DNA from: Pseudomonas sp. Irchel 3E13
GTDB lineage: Bacteria; Pseudomonadota; Gammaproteobacteria; Pseudomonadales; Pseudomonadaceae
Direction of reading: 5' to 3'
Length of the DNA: 64,000 nucleotides
Assembly (NCBI RefSeq): GCF_900187455.1
Contig: NZ_FYDX01000013.1
Location: 159,261-223,260, forward strand
Part shown: one piece after another, positions 52,768 to 62,190 of the stretch
How the letters are laid out: each line of letters begins with the position of its first letter
Position numbering within the stretch: position 1 is the stretch's first letter
Program-made: the position numbers and the translations under genes
The notes under the pieces: model-generated
What the model was told of the DNA's origin: nothing
Database searches by the model: none
What the model saw: only the letters and a program-made list of their open reading frames with translations

Positions 52768-54336
52768 ATGAAGCTCGACGTCGCGATTGAACATACGGTG
52801 CTGCGCGAAGCCACGGTGGTTGCCGGGGCAGGGGCGATGGACCGGGAAATCACCTGGGTCCATATCGTCGACCACCCGGAAATCACCAACTGGCTCAAGC
52901 CCGGTGAGCTGCTGCTGACCACCGGTTACAACTGGCCAGAGGCGGATGAATACTCCCGCGACATGGTGCGCCGCCTCAGCGAGATCGGCCTGGCCGGCGT
53001 GGTGCTGGCGGTTCCGCACTTTCGCGAGCACTTCACCCAGGCCGCCATCGACGAGGCCAACCGTTGCAACCTGCCGTTGCTGGAACTGCCCTGGGAGATC
53101 CAGTTCAGCGAGATCATGCACGACGTGCTGGCCCGCATCATCAATATCCAGGCGGAAACCATCCGCCGCTCGGACCTGATCCATCGCACGCTGACTGAAG
53201 CCGCGCTGGAGATGAACAACCTCGAAGGTCTCGCCAGGGCGCTGCATGCTGCTCTGGACAAGACGGCCACGGTGGTTTCCATCGATGGCACGCTGCTCGG
53301 CAGTTCAGACCCGCAGGCCCGTGAGGAATACGAGCGTGAAGTGATTCGCGACCTTACCGCGCACAACAGTCTTGCCGAGTTGTTCAAGGACAACGCCCCG
53401 GTGGTCTTGCCGGGCGGTGCACGGCTGGGTGCTTCACGACTGGGCGGCGCGATCAAGCTTCGCGGCGAGATTGCCGCCGTGGTGTGGCTGGAGGGTGAAA
53501 CCGATCAATTCGGCGAACTCGACACCCGGGCCCTGGAGCATTCGGTGGTCATCGCCGCCTTGCACCTGGCTTACCAGCGGCAGTTGTCCGATCAGGAAAC
53601 CCGCCTTGGCCATGCCTTTGTCGCCGGTCTGCTGGAAGGCAAGTTTTCCGCGACGCCCAGCGCCATCGAGCGCGCCCGGGCGTCCGGCTGGAGCGAGAGC
53701 CGCAGCTACCGGGTCTGTCTGGTGCTGGTCAACGAGCCCATTCCACTGTCCATCGAGGGTTTCAATCGCCGCGCGAAACTGGCTGACCGGATCGCCTCGG
53801 CGATGCAGACCTTCAGCGTCGCGCCGCTGATTTCGGTGTCCCTGAACCAAATCAGCTTTCTGCTGCCTGCCGAAGTAGCCCCCGAGTCGGTCTGGAAAAC
53901 CATTCGCACCGAAGGCAGTGCGCTGGCGGTGAGTCGGGTTCATCGCGGCGTGGATGGAATGGCGCTGGGCTCCGAGGATGTTGCGGCGCTGCTTCCGTTG
54001 TTGCGGCCAGGGAAACTCCATGACTTCGATGAGGTGCTTTTCCCCCGGGCCCTGATGGGCGACGCCGATGCCCGGCGGTTGTTGCTGGAGCGGATGATTG
54101 TGCCGCTGGAACACCCCAAGCGTGGCAACTCGCTCACCGATACGGCGTTGTGTCTGGCGCGCGAGGGCTTTCAGCTACTCAATACCGCGAAGGCGCTGGA
54201 TATTCATATCAGCACCTTGCGTTACCGGGTCGAGCGGATCGAAAGCCTTCTCGGGATTTCCCTGGATAACCCGGAAGATCGTTTCAAGCTGCAAGTCGCG
54301 GCACAGATGCACAGGTTGGTATCCGAGGAATTCTGA
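52768..54336 (+). CDS. PucR-family transcriptional regulator
   Basis: A 522-residue regulator: N-terminal PucR domain (residues 5-125, with REITWVHIVDHPEITNWLKP and GELLLTTGYNW), a GGDEF-like/GAF-like middle, and a C-terminal PucR-type HTH (about 455-515, LNTAKALDIHISTLRYRVER). The family often activates adjacent catabolic genes in response to the substrate. It sits between the FAD/Fe-S gene and gabT, so it is the likely activator of the GABA genes. Confidence 0.9.
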   Translation: MKLDVAIEHTVLREATVVAGAGAMDREITWVHIVDHPEITNWLKPGELLLTTGYNWPEADEYSRDMVRRLSEIGLAGVVLAVPHFREHFTQAAIDEANRCNLPLLELPWEIQFSEIMHDVLARIINIQAETIRRSDLIHRTLTEAALEMNNLEGLARALHAALDKTATVVSIDGTLLGSSDPQAREEYEREVIRDLTAHNSLAELFKDNAPVVLPGGARLGASRLGGAIKLRGEIAAVVWLEGETDQFGELDTRALEHSVVIAALHLAYQRQLSDQETRLGHAFVAGLLEGKFSATPSAIERARASGWSESRSYRVCLVLVNEPIPLSIEGFNRRAKLADRIASAMQTFSVAPLISVSLNQISFLLPAEVAPESVWKTIRTEGSALAVSRVHRGVDGMALGSEDVAALLPLLRPGKLHDFDEVLFPRALMGDADARRLLLERMIVPLEHPKRGNSLTDTALCLAREGFQLLNTAKALDIHISTLRYRVERIESLLGISLDNPEDRFKLQVAAQMHRLVSEEF

Positions 54337-54370
54337 AGCGTTCCGCCCTTGAGAAAGGTGGCACCCAGAA

Positions 54371-54401
54371 GGCCCGCCTGGTGATAACCGGCGGGCTTTT
54401 T
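54371..54401 (+). terminator. rho-independent terminator after the pucR gene
   Basis: GCCCGCC and GGCGGGC form a 7-base stem around an 11-base loop, with TTTTT immediately after. It lies 35 bases after the pucR stop and separates it from gabT. Confidence 0.8.
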
Positions 54402-54533
54402 CGCGTCTCCCGCCCGCGTTTGTCGTTCCTGTTTTGGGTGTGAATCACCCGGCTTATCCTCCTGCGCCGAGTACGTATCTGCGTCGGGGAGCGGTGAATA
54501 GCATGTGCTCACTGACACACAAAGGTGAACACC

Positions 54534-55817
54534 ATGTCCTCTCAACAAAAACCGCCAGTCTCCGCCCGTGCACAGCATGTCTCCAATGGCATTGCCGTTG
54601 CCCACCCGATCACCGTAAGCCGCGCCGCCGGCGCCTACCTCTGGGACGACCAGGGCAAGAAGTACCTGGACTTCGTCGGCGGCATCGGTGTGCTCAACGT
54701 CGGCCACAACCATCCGCGGGTTGTCGAAGCCGTGCGCAAGCAACTGGAGACGTTCTCCCATATCTGCTTCCAGGTGGCCGCCTATGACCAATACATCGAG
54801 TTGGCTGCCCAACTGAACAAGCTGGTTGGCGGTGAAGAACACTACAAGTCGGTATTCCTGACCACGGGCGCCGAAGCGGTGGAAAACGCCATCAAGATCG
54901 CCCGGGCCCACACCAACCGTCCCGGCGTGATCGCCTTCCGCGGCGGCTTCCACGGCCGCACTCTGATGGGCATGACCCTCACGGGCATGAGCCAGCCATA
55001 CCGGCAGAACTTCGGCCCGCTGGCGCCGGACATCTATCACACGCCGTACCCGAACGAGTACCGCGGCGTGACCACTGAAAAAGCCCTGGCGGCCTTGCAG
55101 GAAGTATTCGATACCCAGATTGCCGCTGACCGCGTCGCCGCGATCATCATCGAGCCGGTGCAGGGCGATGGCGGCTTCCTCGCCGCGCCTGTCGAGTTCA
55201 TGCAAGCCCTGCGCAAGAAGACCGAGGAGCTGGGCATCGTGCTGATCTGCGATGAGATCCAGACTGGCTTCGGTCGCACCGGCAAGCTGTTCGGCTTCCA
55301 GCACTCGGGCATCCAGCCGGACCTCATCACCGTCGCCAAGAGCCTCGCCGGCGGGCTGCCGATTTCCGGCGTCGTCGGGCGCGCCGAAATGATGGACGCA
55401 CCGCTGCCTGGCGGGCTGGGCGGCACCTATGGCGGTAACCCGCTTGGCTGCGCCGCGGCGCTGGAAGTCATCAGCATCTTCGAGTCGGAAAACCTGGTGG
55501 AGCGCAGCCGCGTGATTGGCGAGCGGCTGCTGGCTGGCTTCAAAGGATTGGAAGGCCGCTTCAACAGCATCGGTCAGGTCCGGGCAATCGGCGCCATGGC
55601 GGCGGTCGAGTTCGTCACCGATCGCGACAGCAAAGAGCCGAATGCCGCGCTGGCGCAGCGGGTTATCGATGCGGCGCGGGAGGAGGGCCTGCTGGTGATC
55701 AAGTGCGGCGTGTACCGCAACGTCGTGCGCTTCCTCTGCCCGCTGGTGATCTCCGAACAGGATGTCGCCGAGGCGCTGGTCATGTTCGAGCGGGCTCTGG
55801 TCGCTGTTAACGCCTGA
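54534..55817 (+). CDS. gabT: 4-aminobutyrate aminotransferase
   Basis: A 427-residue class-III PLP aminotransferase. The PLP lysine is in ITVAKSLAGGLP (near residue 268), and the phosphate-binding TTGAEAVENAIKIARA and EPVQGDGGF segments are intact. It converts GABA and 2-oxoglutarate to succinic semialdehyde and glutamate; 5-aminovalerate is a possible alternative substrate. The ATG at 54,534 is preferred to a GTG at 54,525 because AAAGGTG is then correctly spaced. gabD- and gabP-like genes follow. Confidence 0.92.
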   Translation: MSSQQKPPVSARAQHVSNGIAVAHPITVSRAAGAYLWDDQGKKYLDFVGGIGVLNVGHNHPRVVEAVRKQLETFSHICFQVAAYDQYIELAAQLNKLVGGEEHYKSVFLTTGAEAVENAIKIARAHTNRPGVIAFRGGFHGRTLMGMTLTGMSQPYRQNFGPLAPDIYHTPYPNEYRGVTTEKALAALQEVFDTQIAADRVAAIIIEPVQGDGGFLAAPVEFMQALRKKTEELGIVLICDEIQTGFGRTGKLFGFQHSGIQPDLITVAKSLAGGLPISGVVGRAEMMDAPLPGGLGGTYGGNPLGCAAALEVISIFESENLVERSRVIGERLLAGFKGLEGRFNSIGQVRAIGAMAAVEFVTDRDSKEPNAALAQRVIDAAREEGLLVIKCGVYRNVVRFLCPLVISEQDVAEALVMFERALVAVNA

Positions 55818-55864
55818 TCCCGCGCTCAATCTGTCTTTTCAAGTTTTTTGATGGAGTACCTTCA

Positions 55865-57313
55865 GTGACTACCACTGCAGATGATGTAAAGGCGTGGACG
55901 CTGGCTTCGCTCCCCGCCGGCAGCGCCGATAACCAGTCCTACCCGGTAATCAACCCGGCGACCCAACAGGCCTGCGCCAGCGTGCCGGATTGCAGCGCCG
56001 CTGATGCGAAAACACTGGCCGATGCCTCGGTCGCAGCGTTCGACACCTGGAAGCACACCAGCGCGTTCCACCGCAGTCAGTTGCTGCGCAAGTGGTTCGA
56101 CCGGATCGTTTCCGGCGCCAATGAAATTGCCCAGGCGATTTCCAGCGAAATGGGCAAGCCCATCAAGGAAGCCGTGGGGGAGGTGATGTACGCCGCCGGC
56201 TTCGCCGAGTGGTATGCCGAGGAAGCCAAGCGGCTGTACGGCGAGACCTTCGCCAGCCAGCACGAGAACAAGCGCCTGTATGCGACCCGTCAGCCGGTCG
56301 GCCCGGTTTACGCGGTAACGCCGTGGAATTTCCCAGCAGCGATGATTACCCGCAAGGTCGCGCCGGCACTGGCCGCCGGTTGCACGGTGATCGTCAAGCC
56401 TGCGGAGCAATCGCCGCTCACCGCGCTGCTGCTGGAGCACTACTGGCGCGAGGTTGGTGGTCCGGAAGGCACCTTCCAGGTCATCACCTCCAATAAGCCG
56501 GCCGAGATTTCCGGCGTGTTCTTCCAGGACCGGCGTATCCGCAAACTGACCTTCACCGGCAGTACCGAGGTCGGCGTGTTGCTGTATCGCCAGTCGGCGG
56601 AAACCATGAAACGGGTATCGCTGGAACTGGGCGGGCATGCACCCTTCATTGTGTTCGCCGACGCCGATATCGAGCGCGCCGCCGAAGAGATCATGGCCTG
56701 CAAGTTCCGCAACGCAGGGCAAACCTGCGTGTGCACCAACCGCATCTATGTGCACCGGTCGATCAGCGCCCGTTTGATCGATGCGCTGGCGACCCGGATC
56801 TCGGCACTGCGGGTCGGTGATCCCGCCGATGAGGGCACCCAGATCGGTCCGCTGGTCGATGAGCAGGGGCTGAACAAGGTCCGCGAGCATGTCGAGGATG
56901 CCGTGGGGCGTGGAGCCCGTGTGGTGGTCGGCGGCCAGGCGCTGGGCGGCCTGTATTTCCAGCCGACCTTGCTGTGCGACGTGGCGCCAGGCATGCGCAT
57001 TCTTGAAGAAGAGACCTTCGGGCCAGTGGCTCCGATTCTCGAGTTCGACACCACCGATGAGGTGGTGGCCGCAGCGAACGATACGCCGTATGGCCTGGCG
57101 GCCTATCTGTGGACCCGCGACCTGGATACCGCCCACCGCGTTTCCGAACGCCTGGACTACGGCATCGTCGGCATCAACGACGGTGCACCTTCGACCGCGC
57201 AAGCGCCGTTTGGCGGCGTGAAGATGAGTGGGTTGGGGCGTGAAGGCGGGGTCTGGGGGATTCAGGAATACCTGGACACCAAGTTCGTCTCCGTGGCCCT
57301 GGCGCCTCGCTGA
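55865..57313 (+). CDS. gabD: succinate-semialdehyde dehydrogenase (NAD(P)-dependent aldehyde dehydrogenase)
   Basis: A 482-residue aldehyde dehydrogenase of the GabD type, GTG start 47 bases after gabT. Catalytic Glu in SLELGGHAPF (near 258) and Cys in NAGQTCVCTN (near 286), with the NAD-site motif TFTGSTEVG. It oxidises succinic semialdehyde to succinate, completing GABA breakdown; glutarate semialdehyde is an alternative substrate. All key residues are present. Confidence 0.9.
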   Translation: MTTTADDVKAWTLASLPAGSADNQSYPVINPATQQACASVPDCSAADAKTLADASVAAFDTWKHTSAFHRSQLLRKWFDRIVSGANEIAQAISSEMGKPIKEAVGEVMYAAGFAEWYAEEAKRLYGETFASQHENKRLYATRQPVGPVYAVTPWNFPAAMITRKVAPALAAGCTVIVKPAEQSPLTALLLEHYWREVGGPEGTFQVITSNKPAEISGVFFQDRRIRKLTFTGSTEVGVLLYRQSAETMKRVSLELGGHAPFIVFADADIERAAEEIMACKFRNAGQTCVCTNRIYVHRSISARLIDALATRISALRVGDPADEGTQIGPLVDEQGLNKVREHVEDAVGRGARVVVGGQALGGLYFQPTLLCDVAPGMRILEEETFGPVAPILEFDTTDEVVAAANDTPYGLAAYLWTRDLDTAHRVSERLDYGIVGINDGAPSTAQAPFGGVKMSGLGREGGVWGIQEYLDTKFVSVALAPR

Positions 57314-57398
57314 GCCGGTGATGCTCGTGCGGGGCTGGCGCTTGCAGATCTGCCGGCCTCGCACGCCCTTAACTACAAAAACAAAAAGGTAAACGTAG

Positions 57399-58811
57399 AT
57401 GGACGCGAGTGTAGCTGTCGCCAAGTCGCAGCATGAAAGCCATCTGAAGGCGGGACTGAAGTCCCGGCATCTGACCATGATGTCCATTGCCGGTGTGATC
57501 GGCGGCTCATTGTTCGTTGGCTCCGGGAGTGTGATTCACAGTGCAGGTCCGGCTGCCGTTCTGGCTTTCCTCACGGGTGGCATTCTCATGATGTTGATCA
57601 TGCGGATGCTCGGCGAAATGGCCACGGCCTCGCCGGACACCGGTTCCTTTTCCACCTACGCCGATCGCGCGATCGGGCGCTGGGCGGGCTTCACCATCGG
57701 TTGGTTGTACTGGGGTTATTGGGTCGCGCTCATGGCCTGGGAAGCCTATGTCGCCGGCAAGATTCTCAACGGCTGGTTCCCGTCGGTCAGTGTCAACGTA
57801 TTCGTGCTGGCGACCACCTTGCTGCTGATCAGTATCAACTTCTTCAACGTGAAGAACTACGGTGAGTTCGAGTTCTGGTTCGCGCTGATCAAGGTGGTTG
57901 CTATCGTGTGCTTCCTGGTGGTGTGTTGCCTGGCCGTGCTGAACATCTGGACCATCGGCGAGGTCAGCGGCATCAGCAATCTCACCGCCCATGGTTTCGT
58001 CCCCAACGGCTTCGAGCCGGTCGTGGGCGCGATGCTCGGAGTGATGTTCGCCTTCCTCGGCGCGGAAATCGCCACCATCGCCGCGTCGGAATCGAAGAAC
58101 CCTTCCCAGCAGATCATCAAGACCACCAAGTCGGTGGTGTGGCGTGTCGGGCTGTTCTATGTCGGTTCGATTTTCCTGATCGTCTGCCTGGTGCCGTGGA
58201 ACGACCCGATGCTCGGTCAATCCGGCTACGGCTCCTACCGTCGCACCCTGGAACTGCTGGGCGTTCCGGGCGCCGAGTGGCTGATGAACTTCGTCGTGCT
58301 CACCTCGGTCAGCAGTTGCCTGATCTCGGCGCATTACACCGCTTCGCGGATGCTGTTCTCGCTGGCCAGCCGTGGCGATGCGCCGGCGTTCTTCAAGCTG
58401 ACCAAAGCCGGCACCGGTGTGCCGATGTACGCGATCATCGGCTCCTGCCTGGTGGCGGTGGTGATGGCGCTGATCAACTTCAGTGACGAACTGCGCCCAC
58501 GGGATGTGTTGGATACGCTGATGAACATGACCGGCACCATCGCGCTGCTGGTTTACTTGGTCATCGCCTGTTCGCAACTGAAGATGCGCCGCAAGCTGGA
58601 AGCGAGCGGCAAGGACATTCCGCTGAAGATGTGGCTGTTCCCGTGGCTGACCTGGGCGGTGATCGTGTTTATCGTGACCTGCCTGAGTGCCATGTGCTTC
58701 ATGCCTGACTACCAGGTGCTGGTGATTTCCACTGGCGGGGCGGGGCTGTGCCTGGCGCTGCTCGGGATGGTGCATCAGGCGCGCTGTTCCAAGCGCGCCC
58801 GTCACCGCTGA
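57399..58811 (+). CDS. gabP: GABA permease-like amino acid transporter
   Basis: A 470-residue APC-family permease with about 12 membrane helices. N-terminal HLKAGLKSRHLTMMSIAGVI and GSLFVGSGSVI match the AroP/GabP group, and EMATASPDTGSFSTYADRAI the consensus after TM2. It imports GABA or a similar amino acid for the two upstream enzymes. An AAAAAGGT site precedes the start. Substrate assignment rests on context. Confidence 0.88.
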   Translation: MDASVAVAKSQHESHLKAGLKSRHLTMMSIAGVIGGSLFVGSGSVIHSAGPAAVLAFLTGGILMMLIMRMLGEMATASPDTGSFSTYADRAIGRWAGFTIGWLYWGYWVALMAWEAYVAGKILNGWFPSVSVNVFVLATTLLLISINFFNVKNYGEFEFWFALIKVVAIVCFLVVCCLAVLNIWTIGEVSGISNLTAHGFVPNGFEPVVGAMLGVMFAFLGAEIATIAASESKNPSQQIIKTTKSVVWRVGLFYVGSIFLIVCLVPWNDPMLGQSGYGSYRRTLELLGVPGAEWLMNFVVLTSVSSCLISAHYTASRMLFSLASRGDAPAFFKLTKAGTGVPMYAIIGSCLVAVVMALINFSDELRPRDVLDTLMNMTGTIALLVYLVIACSQLKMRRKLEASGKDIPLKMWLFPWLTWAVIVFIVTCLSAMCFMPDYQVLVISTGGAGLCLALLGMVHQARCSKRARHR

Positions 58812-58815
58812 TCAG

Positions 58816-58848
58816 ACCGCGGCCGGCCCAGTGAGGGCCGGCTGCGGT
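58816..58848 (+). terminator. stem-loop terminator after gabP
   Basis: ACCGC-GGCCGGCCC pairs with GGGCCGGC-T-GCGGT around AGTGA, five bases after the gabP stop. The T-rich tail (GTTGTGTTT) is weak but the stem is very stable. Confidence 0.7.
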
Positions 58849-58970
58849 GCGTTGTGTTTATCCCAAAGTAGCGGTTCGCGGCTGAGGTTTGCGCCATTGG
58901 GAGAATGGGGGCAGGGCGCCGGGCCTGTAACACTGGCGCTGGCCAAACAACCCAAAAGGAGCGAACGACC

Positions 58971-59411
58971 ATGGCAACGAGTTCCCTGCACGCACAACGT
59001 CAGATCACCCTGAGTGCTACGCCGGATGAGGTCTGGCAGCGCATCGGCGACTTCAACGGCCTGCACCTCTGGCACCCGGCGGTCAGCGCCAGCCAGTTGC
59101 TCGCCGGCAGCAACAACCAGGCGGGCGCCGAACGGCTGCTGACCCTGGGCAACGGCGCGACCATTCACGAGCGGCTGCTGGAACACTCGGATAGCCAGCG
59201 GCTGTATCGCTACGGCATCATCGAATCACCGTTGCCAGCGCGGGATTACCAATCGCTGCTGCGCGTCGAGCCGGCAGCCGACGGCCAGGCGCTGGTGACC
59301 TGGCAGGCGGAGTTCGTGGCGGACGGCGCGTCTGATGATGAGGCCTTGGCGGTTGTTGAAGGCATCTACGCTGACGGCCTCGATCAGTTGCGGCAGTTGT
59401 TTGCTTCCTGA
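58971..59411 (+). CDS. SRPBCC-family polyketide-cyclase/MxaD-like protein
   Basis: A 146-residue single-domain protein (SATPDEVWQRIGDFNGLHLWHP near residues 14-35), typical of the MxaD/PYR-like SRPBCC group that binds hydrophobic ligands. The start at 58,971 follows an AAAGGAGC site. Its 3' end overlaps the convergent diguanylate cyclase gene by 28 bases. Ligand unknown. Confidence 0.8.
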   Translation: MATSSLHAQRQITLSATPDEVWQRIGDFNGLHLWHPAVSASQLLAGSNNQAGAERLLTLGNGATIHERLLEHSDSQRLYRYGIIESPLPARDYQSLLRVEPAADGQALVTWQAEFVADGASDDEALAVVEGIYADGLDQLRQLFAS

Positions 59412-60943
59412 CTCAGCGTTGTTGTCGCGCTGATCAGGGGAGGGCAGGCAACCACCAGACGGTTGCGCCCACCTTCCTTGGCCGCATACAGCGCCCGGTC
59501 GGCGGCATCGATCAGGGCCTGCTGCGGTTCCAGGGCGGGCCCCGACGCGCAGGCCAGGCCGATGCTCACGGTAACGTGGCCGAAGGGGCTTTCTGCATGA
59601 AGGATATCCAGTCGGTTCAGCGCCTCCAGCACCAGCTTCGCGACCACTGTCGCGCCTTCGGCATCGGTGTTGGGCAAGATGATCGCCATTTCCTCGCCAC
59701 CGTAGCGCGCCACCAGATCCGGCGGCCGGCGGATGCAACCGGCCAGGGCGCTGGCCACCTCGCGCAGGCAGGCATCGCCGGCCGGATGGCCGTAGCGGTC
59801 GTTGTAGCGCTTGAAGAAATCGATATCTAGCATGAGCAGCGCCAGTGGCGTTGCATCCCGTTGCGCGCGGCGGATTTCCATGGACAGGGTCTGGTCGAAA
59901 CAGCGTCGGTTGGCGAGGCCGGTCAGAGCGTCGTCCATGGCCAGGCGTTCGAGTTGCTTGTTGCTGTCGAGCAACTGCTGTTGTGCCACCCGCAAGTCGC
60001 CTTCCACCGTGATCCGCCGGCGGATATCACGGATCAGCAACCAGCCGATGACACCAACGACGGCCAGCAGACCGGACACCACCAACAACGACAGCATCGC
60101 CTCGAGACGCCAGGCTGCCAAGGCTTCGTTCTTGCCGAGGGCGACCGTGGTCACCAGCGGCAGGCGATCGCTTTTGCGAAACGCATAAAGCCGCTCGACG
60201 CCGTCCAGGCTGGACGTGAACGAGGCGGTGCCCACGGTCTTGTCGACCAGGTACTTGGCGTAGATCGGCGAGTTGGAAAAGTTGCGGCCCATGTCCTGTT
60301 CGCGGAACGGGTAACGCACCAGCAGGGTTCCGTCGGTATTGGTCAGGCCGATCGCGCCATCCTGGCCGAGGTCGAGGGTGCCGAACAGACGCAGGAAGTT
60401 CTCGATGCCCAGGGTGACCGCCACGACGCCGGCGAAGCTGCCGTCCGCGTCGTTGAAGCGGCGGCTGATAGTGATCACCCACTCCTGGTTGGATCGGCTG
60501 CGGATCGGCGGGCCGATGAAGGGCTCGCGGGACGGGTCGTCGCGGTGATGGACGAAATAGGCGCGGTCGCTGCTGTTGGCGCCGACTGGCGTCGGCCGGT
60601 TGGACGCCATCAGCCAGTGACCCTGCCGGTCATACACGGTGATGCCGCTCAACTGCGGCATCAATGGTTGCTGGCGCGCGACCAACTGCTTCAACCGGGC
60701 GATCTGCGCAGGGCCGCTGCCCTCGGTTTCCAGGCGCTCGACCAGACCGAGCAAGAGTAGCGAGCTTTGCCGCACAATCCCTTCGGAATAGGTCACCAGC
60801 GCCTGGGTCAGGTTCAAACCGTGGACATCGATTTCTTCCAGCGCGCGTTCGCGTGAGGCCATGACCTTCCACAGCGTCAACGAAGCCAGCGAACAACCGA
60901 TAAGCAAAAGCAGAAGGACAACGAGGTGGATGTCACGCTTCAC
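59384..60943 (-). CDS. membrane diguanylate cyclase with periplasmic Cache sensor
   Basis: A 519-residue protein from GTG 60,943: a membrane helix at residues 7-27, a periplasmic dCache sensor (about 40-285), a second helix (285-305), a short coiled coil, and a GGDEF domain. The active site reads RYGGEEM, and an inhibitory RxxD site (RPPD) lies five residues before it. It should make cyclic di-GMP with feedback control in response to an external ligand, affecting biofilm and motility. Confidence 0.92.
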   Translation of the reverse strand: MKRDIHLVVLLLLLIGCSLASLTLWKVMASRERALEEIDVHGLNLTQALVTYSEGIVRQSSLLLLGLVERLETEGSGPAQIARLKQLVARQQPLMPQLSGITVYDRQGHWLMASNRPTPVGANSSDRAYFVHHRDDPSREPFIGPPIRSRSNQEWVITISRRFNDADGSFAGVVAVTLGIENFLRLFGTLDLGQDGAIGLTNTDGTLLVRYPFREQDMGRNFSNSPIYAKYLVDKTVGTASFTSSLDGVERLYAFRKSDRLPLVTTVALGKNEALAAWRLEAMLSLLVVSGLLAVVGVIGWLLIRDIRRRITVEGDLRVAQQQLLDSNKQLERLAMDDALTGLANRRCFDQTLSMEIRRAQRDATPLALLMLDIDFFKRYNDRYGHPAGDACLREVASALAGCIRRPPDLVARYGGEEMAIILPNTDAEGATVVAKLVLEALNRLDILHAESPFGHVTVSIGLACASGPALEPQQALIDAADRALYAAKEGGRNRLVVACPPLISATTTLSQEANNCRN

Positions 60944-61243
60944 GTCAGTACCTGATGGAGAGTCCGGATTCCCGTGCTGGCGGTGGCGGGCGACCGCAGC
61001 GAAAGGCACATTCCTGGCCTGGCGCAAGAATACAGGCTGATCCGACGCAGCAGTAGAGGCAAAGAGGAGGGCGCGGCGCTCTGGAACAGGGCCGTCAGGT
61101 GCCCAGGTACTTGTGATAGGTCAAGAAAACATCTTCTCGCTGATAGCCGAGGGACTCATAGTGTGGCTGCGTCGTTCAATTACTTGAGCGAACATTCGAT
61201 GATTTGCATGAGCGGTTCTTTGTTAATTCGTGATGCTCGAACT

Positions 61244-61279
61244 AATAACTACACTAAATGAGTATTTAGTGTAGTTATT
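61244..61279. repeat. perfect 16-base palindromic hairpin in an AT-rich gap
   Basis: The left arm AATAACTACACTAAAT (61,244-61,259) pairs fully with the right arm at 61,264-61,279 around GAGT. The arms are AT-rich and no T-run follows, so it is not a standard terminator. The surrounding gap 61,028-61,340 has no gene. It could be a cut-down mobile-element end or an operator. Confidence 0.7.
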
Positions 61280-61340
61280 CCTAAAAGTTATCAATGGCGT
61301 AGGAGGGTAATGATTAACTCTCATAATCCGCCATTATTGA

Positions 61341-61553
61341 GTCTGCAATGAGTTACTTTCCGAGTTGGATGCGTCTCGGGAAAATAATTTCTCATCTAGA
61401 GCATTGCTTCGCAATGTGATTGTGCATGAGGAACTTCATCATCGATGGTGGCAGCGAGGAATAATTGATCATCATCCTAATGGGACTTTTAAAGAGGAGA
61501 GATTTTATGAGAAAATTCGCCGGCATGAACAAATGAGAGGTTGGAAAAGTTGA
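61341..61553 (+). pseudogene. C-terminal tail of a polymorphic-toxin-like protein
   Basis: An open frame with no good start (TGA just upstream at 61,338; only a TTG at 61,365) encodes VIVHEELHHRWWQRGIID followed by GTFKEERFYEKIRRHEQM. The His-rich HEELHHRWW block at a protein end, directly overlapped by a small immunity-like gene, is typical of secreted polymorphic nuclease toxins. The delivery domains are missing, so this is a displaced or decayed tail; I do not recognise the toxin family. Confidence 0.5.
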
Positions 61554-61960
61554 TCGACTCGAATGAAGTAAAGTATCCCTGCCCCAGTTGCGGCTGCCCA
61601 GATCAGATGCGTATTTCCCAGTCCGGATTCTCTGGTGACTTGCGATGGAGTGAATCGGTAAACTGTATGCAGTGCGGGTTGACAACCGAGGCCGATGGAT
61701 TAGGTTTTCCATCAGAAGAAATAAGAGAGAAAATGTTATCTGTGAATGGTCGATGGAAAGTTTTTTTAGATGAGGTTAAATCTTCTTCAGCTGCTAGCAG
61801 GGTTATTATGAAGTTGCTGGCGGCTCAGCCAAAAAAGGCTTTGGAAATTTTACGTAATTCCGTTGATGGGGTATATGTTGGAACAAGAGTTGAGGCTTTA
61901 TGGCTTGCGGAGAAGTTTAAAGAGGTTGGGGAGAGTCCTAGGGTTTTTCATGTGGTGTGA
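61541..61960 (+). CDS. zinc-ribbon protein, possible immunity partner of the toxin tail
   Basis: A 139-residue protein from TTG 61,541 (13-base overlap with the toxin tail). N-terminal zinc ribbon: CPSCGCPDQM near residue 14 and CMQCG near residue 42; the C-terminal half (MKLLAAQPKKALEILRNSVDG) looks like a small alpha/beta domain. Its codon and base use are AT-rich, unlike the chromosome to its left. Linkage suggests immunity; there is no direct evidence. Confidence 0.55.
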   Translation: MEKLIDSNEVKYPCPSCGCPDQMRISQSGFSGDLRWSESVNCMQCGLTTEADGLGFPSEEIREKMLSVNGRWKVFLDEVKSSSAASRVIMKLLAAQPKKALEILRNSVDGVYVGTRVEALWLAEKFKEVGESPRVFHVV

Positions 61961-61983
61961 TATTTTTAAGTACTAAGCTTTAG

Positions 61984-62190
61984 GTTGCGAGGGCTTTTTG
62001 TGGGGGCGTTCTTCGTCTTGCGCTTTTGTATGTTTGGTTTGAGGCCTCAAATGGACAAGGCCTGGCGACTTACAATAAAAATGCGAAACCGTTCTGGTGG
62101 TATAAGAACGCTGAAGGCGTTATTGCCTCAGTTTCGGATGTGTCCATCAATTTCGCAAAACTCCTCTTGGTCATACGTCGATGTCAATAA
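61984..62190 (+). pseudogene. coding remnant of unknown family, cut by the IS5 fragment
   Basis: A 68-codon open frame without a start codon (TAG at 61,981-61,983). It encodes a protein-like stretch (RLALLYVWFEASNGQGLA, then KPFWWYKNAEGVIASVSDV) and ends where the transposase fragment begins. It may be a piece of a second toxin or immunity gene. No family recognised. Confidence 0.35.
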
